From an uncultured Oscillospiraceae bacterium (lineage in GTDB: Bacteria > Bacillota > Clostridia > Oscillospirales > Oscillospiraceae), in NCBI GenBank assembly GCA_934572365.1, contig CAKTKX010000046.1:1-9223 (forward strand): a DNA stretch of 9,223 nucleotides, in the 5' to 3' direction. A program made the position numbers and the translations under genes. Positions 5,948-9,223 of the stretch are shown here, in pieces (within the stretch, counting starts at the first letter, position 1; every line of letters begins with the position of its first letter). The notes beneath the pieces were generated by a model. The model worked only from the letters and a program-made list of their open reading frames with translations, did not search any database and had not been told where the DNA came from.

Positions 5948-8900
5948 TTATACCGCGGCGGCTTCTTCCTCGGCCAGACGCTTTTTCGCGGTGGACAGCA
6001 TCAGCTTGATGCGGTTGAGCTGATTGACCTCCGACGCGCCGGGGTCGTAGTCCACGGCCACGATGTTGGACTGGGGGTAGGCTTTTTTCAGCGCCTTGAT
6101 GACGCCCTTGCCCACAACATGGTTGGGCAGGCACGCGAAGGGCTGGATGCACACGATGTTGGGCGTGCCGGAGAGAACCAGCTCCGCCATTTCTCCCGTG
6201 AGGAACCACCCTTCGCCGTACTGGTTGCCGATGGAGAGGAAGGGCTTGGCCAGCTCCGCAACCTTCTCAATGGGCATGGGCAGCTCAAATCGGCGGCTCT
6301 TTTCCAGTGCGTCCAGGGCGGGTTTCCGTATCAGGCGGATGGCATCCACGCCGAGCTTTGCCGTGGCGGCGCTTGTCCAGGCGGCGCCTAAGAATTCATG
6401 CTTATAATCGCCATTATACACGCAGTAGTTCAGGAAGTCCATCAGGTCAGGCACCACGGCCTCCGCCCCCTCGGCTTCCAGAAGATCGACCAGATGGTTG
6501 TTGGCAAGGGGCATGTACTTGACCAGAATCTCGCCCACCACGCCGACTCTGGGCTTGCGCAGAGTTTCGTCAATGGGAAGCGCGTCAAAGGCTTCCACAA
6601 TGCCGCTGCAAACCGCCTTAAACGACCATTTGCTCTTGCTGTTTACCAACGAATCGATGGCGATTTCCAGCCACTTCTGATGAAGGGCGTTTGCGGAACC
6701 CTTCTCCTTCTCGTAGGGACGCACCCGGTACAGGCAGCGCATGAACAGGTCGCCGTAGACCACACCGCGAAGCGCAGTGAACAGAAGGCCGGGGGAGAGC
6801 TTGAAGCCCTCGTTGGTCTCCATGCCGTTGGCGTTCAGGGAGATGACCGGGATATGGCCAAGTCCCGATTTGTCCAGCGCCCGGCGGATGAAGCCCACGT
6901 AGTTGCTCGCCCGGCAGCAGCCGCCGGTCTGGGTCATCATCACGGCCAGCTTGTCCGTGTCGTATTTCCCGGAAAGCACCGCGTCCATGATCTGCCCCAC
7001 CACGGTGATGGAGGGGAAACAGGCGTCGTTGTTCACGAACTTCAGACCCATGTCGATGGCGGCGCGGTTGTCGTTGGCAAGAACTTCGATGTGGTAGCCG
7101 TACTTTTTGAAGATGGGTTCCAGCAGGTCAAAGTGAATGGGGCTCATCTGGGGGGCGAGGATGGTGTAGCCGGATTGGTACATTTCCTTGGTGAATTCCG
7201 ACCGGTGATAGGCGGCGGGCTTGGGCTGGGGGCGAATGCCCCGCGCCTGACGCTGGTTCATGGCGGCAAGCAAGCTGCGGATGCGGATACGGGCGGCACC
7301 CAGATTGTTCACCTCGTCAATTTTCAGGACGGTGTAGAGCTTGTTGCTGCCCTCCAGAATTTCGCACACCTGGTCGGTGGTGACGGCGTCCAGGCCGCAG
7401 CCGAAGGAATTCAGCTGGATCAGCTCCAAGTCCTCCCGATTCCGCACGAATTCCGCCGCGCTGTACAGCCGGGAATGGTAGACCCACTGGTCGTTGACCC
7501 GGAGGGGGCGCTCTGGGGTGAAATCGAGGGGCAGGCTGTCCTCGGTGAGGACGGCCAGGTCATAGGAGGCGATCATTTCCGGGATGCCGTGGTTGATCTC
7601 AGGGTCGATGTGGTAGGGTCTGCCCGCGAGAACGATGCCCCGGGCGTGGTTTTCCGCCATCCATTGCAGTGCCTTTTGTCCCTCTGCCCGGACGTCGGCC
7701 TTGGCGTGCTGCTGTTCTGCCCATGCCTTGTGGACGGCGGCGCGGACTTCCTTGCCGTCAATGCCCCATTCTTCCTTGCACAGGGCGGCCAGCCGGTCGG
7801 CGGCGATTTCCTCACTGGTAAAGGCGAGGAAGGGACGGATGTAGCGGACTTCGCCGTCGGCAACGGCTTCCACGTTGTTTTTCAGATTCTCCGGGTAGGA
7901 GACCACGATGGGGCAGTTGTAGTGATTCTGCGCGCCGGGGGTCTCCTGATGCTCGTAGAACACGCAGGGGTGGAAAATGGTCTTGACGCCTTCATTGATA
8001 AGCCATTGCACATGGCCGTGGGCCAGCTTGGCGGGGTAGCACTCGGATTCCGAGGGGATGGACTCCATGCCAAGCTCATAGATTTTCCGGCTGGACTTGG
8101 GGGAGAGGACTACCCGGAAGCCCAGTTCCCGGAAGAATGTCGCCCAGAAGGGGTAGTTTTCGTACATATTCAGCACTCTGGGAATGCCGATAACGCCCCG
8201 GGTGGGATTATCCAGCGGGGGATAGTCGAACATCCGCTTCAGCTTATAGGCCATCACATTGGGGCCTTTCCGACCGGTTCCGGTGCCGCTTAACCCTTTT
8301 TCACAGCGGTTGCCGGTGACGTGGCGGCGTCCGCCGGGGAATTTGTTGATGGTCAGCATACACCGGTTGGAGCAGCCGCCGCAGCGGGTGGTGGAGGTGG
8401 TGTAGGTCAGGTTCAGGAGGTCATTCAGGGGAAGTGTGGTGCTTTCCTGACCGTGGTAGCGCTCCCGCGCCACCAGCGCCGCGCCGAAGGCCCCCATGAT
8501 GCCGGAAATGTCGGGGCAGGTGGCTTCCACTCCGGCGATTTTCTCAAAGGCGCGAAGCACGGCCTGATTGTAGAAGGTGCCGCCCTGCACCACGATGTGT
8601 TTGCCCAGGTCGGCGGGGTCGGCCAGCTTGATGACCTTGTAAAGGGCGTTTTTGATGACGGAGTAGGCAAGTCCCGCGGAAATATCCTGCACCGTCGCGC
8701 CCTCTTTTTGCGCCTGCTTGACGTTGGAATTCATGAACACGGTGCAGCGGGTGCCAAGATCGATGGGATTTTTGGCGAACAGCGCTTCTTTGGCGAACCC
8801 CTCAGCGCTGTAGCCCAGGGAATTGGCGAAGTTTTCGATGAAGGAGCCGCAGCCGGAGGAGCAGGCTTCGTTCAGCAGAATGGTGTCCACACTGCCGCTT

Positions 8901-9223
8901 TTCAGCTTGACGCACTTCATGTCCTGTCCGCCGATGTCCAGCACGCAGTCCACCTCCGGGTCAAAAAACGCGGCGGCGGTGCAGTGGGCGATGGTCTCCA
9001 CCTCGCCTTCGTCCAGGCAGAAGGCGGATTTTAGGAGGGATTCCCCGTAGCCCGTGGAGCAGGAGCGGGCGATGCGCGCACCCTCGGGCAGCTCGTCCCG
9101 GAGCCGTGCCATGGCCTCCATGGCGGTGCGGATGGGGTTGCCCTGATTGTTCGCGTAGTAGGAGAAGAGAAGCTGACCGTCGCTGCCGATGAGCGCCACC
9201 TTCGTGGTGGTGGAACCGGCGTC
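5948..9223 (-). CDS. Giant acyl-CoA dehydratase activase / 2-hydroxyacyl-CoA dehydratase-like iron-sulfur fusion protein (N-terminus outside window)
   Basis: The C-terminal 1091 residues are visible, numbered here from the right edge. Residues 1-260 are a BadF/BadG/HgdC-type ATPase: DAGSTTTK phosphate loop, DIGGQDMK, and cysteines C121 (EACSSGCGSF) and C160 (GTRCTVF), 39 residues apart as I recall for the cluster ligands of HgdC. A cysteine cluster C281, C284, C288, C307 follows. Residues about 340-520 are DUF2229-like (SESECYPAK C395, HPCVFYEH C420), and about 525-890 resemble HgdB (GRPYHIDPEINHG, NSFGCGLD C609, NDACFPS C735, GGCC 769-770). A conserved C-terminal region ends the protein. Such proteins use ATP hydrolysis to push single electrons to very low potential. 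Full-length clostridial relatives are about 1400 residues with a second ATPase domain in front, so some 320 residues probably lie beyond the edge. The GTG at 9199 is not the start, because the essential DAGST motif precedes it in frame. The substrate is unknown. Confidence 0.88.
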   Translation of the reverse strand, partial: DAGSTTTKVALIGSDGQLLFSYYANNQGNPIRTAMEAMARLRDELPEGARIARSCSTGYGESLLKSAFCLDEGEVETIAHCTAAAFFDPEVDCVLDIGGQDMKCVKLKSGSVDTILLNEACSSGCGSFIENFANSLGYSAEGFAKEALFAKNPIDLGTRCTVFMNSNVKQAQKEGATVQDISAGLAYSVIKNALYKVIKLADPADLGKHIVVQGGTFYNQAVLRAFEKIAGVEATCPDISGIMGAFGAALVARERYHGQESTTLPLNDLLNLTYTTSTTRCGGCSNRCMLTINKFPGGRRHVTGNRCEKGLSGTGTGRKGPNVMAYKLKRMFDYPPLDNPTRGVIGIPRVLNMYENYPFWATFFRELGFRVVLSPKSSRKIYELGMESIPSESECYPAKLAHGHVQWLINEGVKTIFHPCVFYEHQETPGAQNHYNCPIVVSYPENLKNNVEAVADGEVRYIRPFLAFTSEEIAADRLAALCKEEWGIDGKEVRAAVHKAWAEQQHAKADVRAEGQKALQWMAENHARGIVLAGRPYHIDPEINHGIPEMIASYDLAVLTEDSLPLDFTPERPLRVNDQWVYHSRLYSAAEFVRNREDLELIQLNSFGCGLDAVTTDQVCEILEGSNKLYTVLKIDEVNNLGAARIRIRSLLAAMNQRQARGIRPQPKPAAYHRSEFTKEMYQSGYTILAPQMSPIHFDLLEPIFKKYGYHIEVLANDNRAAIDMGLKFVNNDACFPSITVVGQIMDAVLSGKYDTDKLAVMMTQTGGCCRASNYVGFIRRALDKSGLGHIPVISLNANGMETNEGFKLSPGLLFTALRGVVYGDLFMRCLYRVRPYEKEKGSANALHQKWLEIAIDSLVNSKSKWSFKAVCSGIVEAFDALPIDETLRKPRVGVVGEILVKYMPLANNHLVDLLEAEGAEAVVPDLMDFLNYCVYNGDYKHEFLGAAWTSAATAKLGVDAIRLIRKPALDALEKSRRFELPMPIEKVAELAKPFLSIGNQYGEGWFLTGEMAELVLSGTPNIVCIQPFACLPNHVVGKGVIKALKKAYPQSNIVAVDYDPGASEVNQLNRIKLMLSTAKKRLAEEEAAAV

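Noticed and set aside
5145..6209. A 354-codon minus-strand frame spanning the 3' end of the reductase gene and the anti-sigma gene
   Set aside because: It crosses the convergent hairpin and overlaps two better supported genes in other frames. No motifs or ribosome site support it.
6398..8293. A 631-codon open frame on the plus strand, antisense to the giant reductase
   Set aside because: Its translation is His/Gly/Val-rich with no domain logic, and the minus-strand frame carries clear conserved motifs throughout. It is a shadow of GC-rich codon use. The same applies to the 237-codon frame at 8321-9034.
9197..9199. GTG codon at 9199 as the start of the dehydratase activase
   Set aside because: The frame stays open to the window edge, and the essential ATPase phosphate motif DAGSTTTK is encoded just upstream at 9200-9223, so translation must begin outside the window.

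Overview
The window looks like chromosomal DNA of a GC-rich anaerobic Firmicute, probably a gut clostridium of the Oscillospiraceae/Ruminococcaceae type. This is inferred from strong AGGAGG-type ribosome sites, TTGACA/TATAAT promoters, a eukaryote-type (GH13_8) branching enzyme, a clostridial-style ECF sigma/anti-sigma pair and a very large oxygen-sensitive-type acyl-CoA dehydratase activase. Species cannot be fixed from sequence alone. There are no rRNAs, tRNAs, CRISPR arrays, insertion sequences or phage genes.

Layout. (1) Positions 1-289, minus strand: the first 96 codons of a phosphate-binding lipoprotein (PstS), reading out of the left edge. (2) Positions 290-526: a divergent intergenic region with a weak candidate pst promoter on the minus strand and a near-consensus promoter on the plus strand. 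(3) 527-2548, plus: 1,4-alpha-glucan branching enzyme (glgB), closed by a strong terminator. (4) 2763-4040, plus: PLP-dependent aspartate-type aminotransferase with its own promoter and a UUCG-capped terminator. (5) 4192-5909, plus: a two-gene operon of ECF sigma factor and membrane-anchored probable anti-sigma/sensor protein, coupled by an ATGA overlap. (6) A 13-bp perfect hairpin between convergent genes. (7) 5948-9223, minus: the C-terminal 1091 residues of a multidomain iron-sulfur ATPase/reductase of the 2-hydroxyacyl-CoA dehydratase activator family; its N-terminus lies beyond the right edge.

The genes are mostly separate transcription units: glycogen synthesis, amino-acid transamination, an envelope-stress type regulatory pair and an ATP-driven low-potential electron-transfer enzyme. 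I see no evidence that they form one pathway, and no clearly new system. The least understood parts are the giant reductase, whose substrate is unknown, and the roughly 325-residue external domain of the probable anti-sigma factor.
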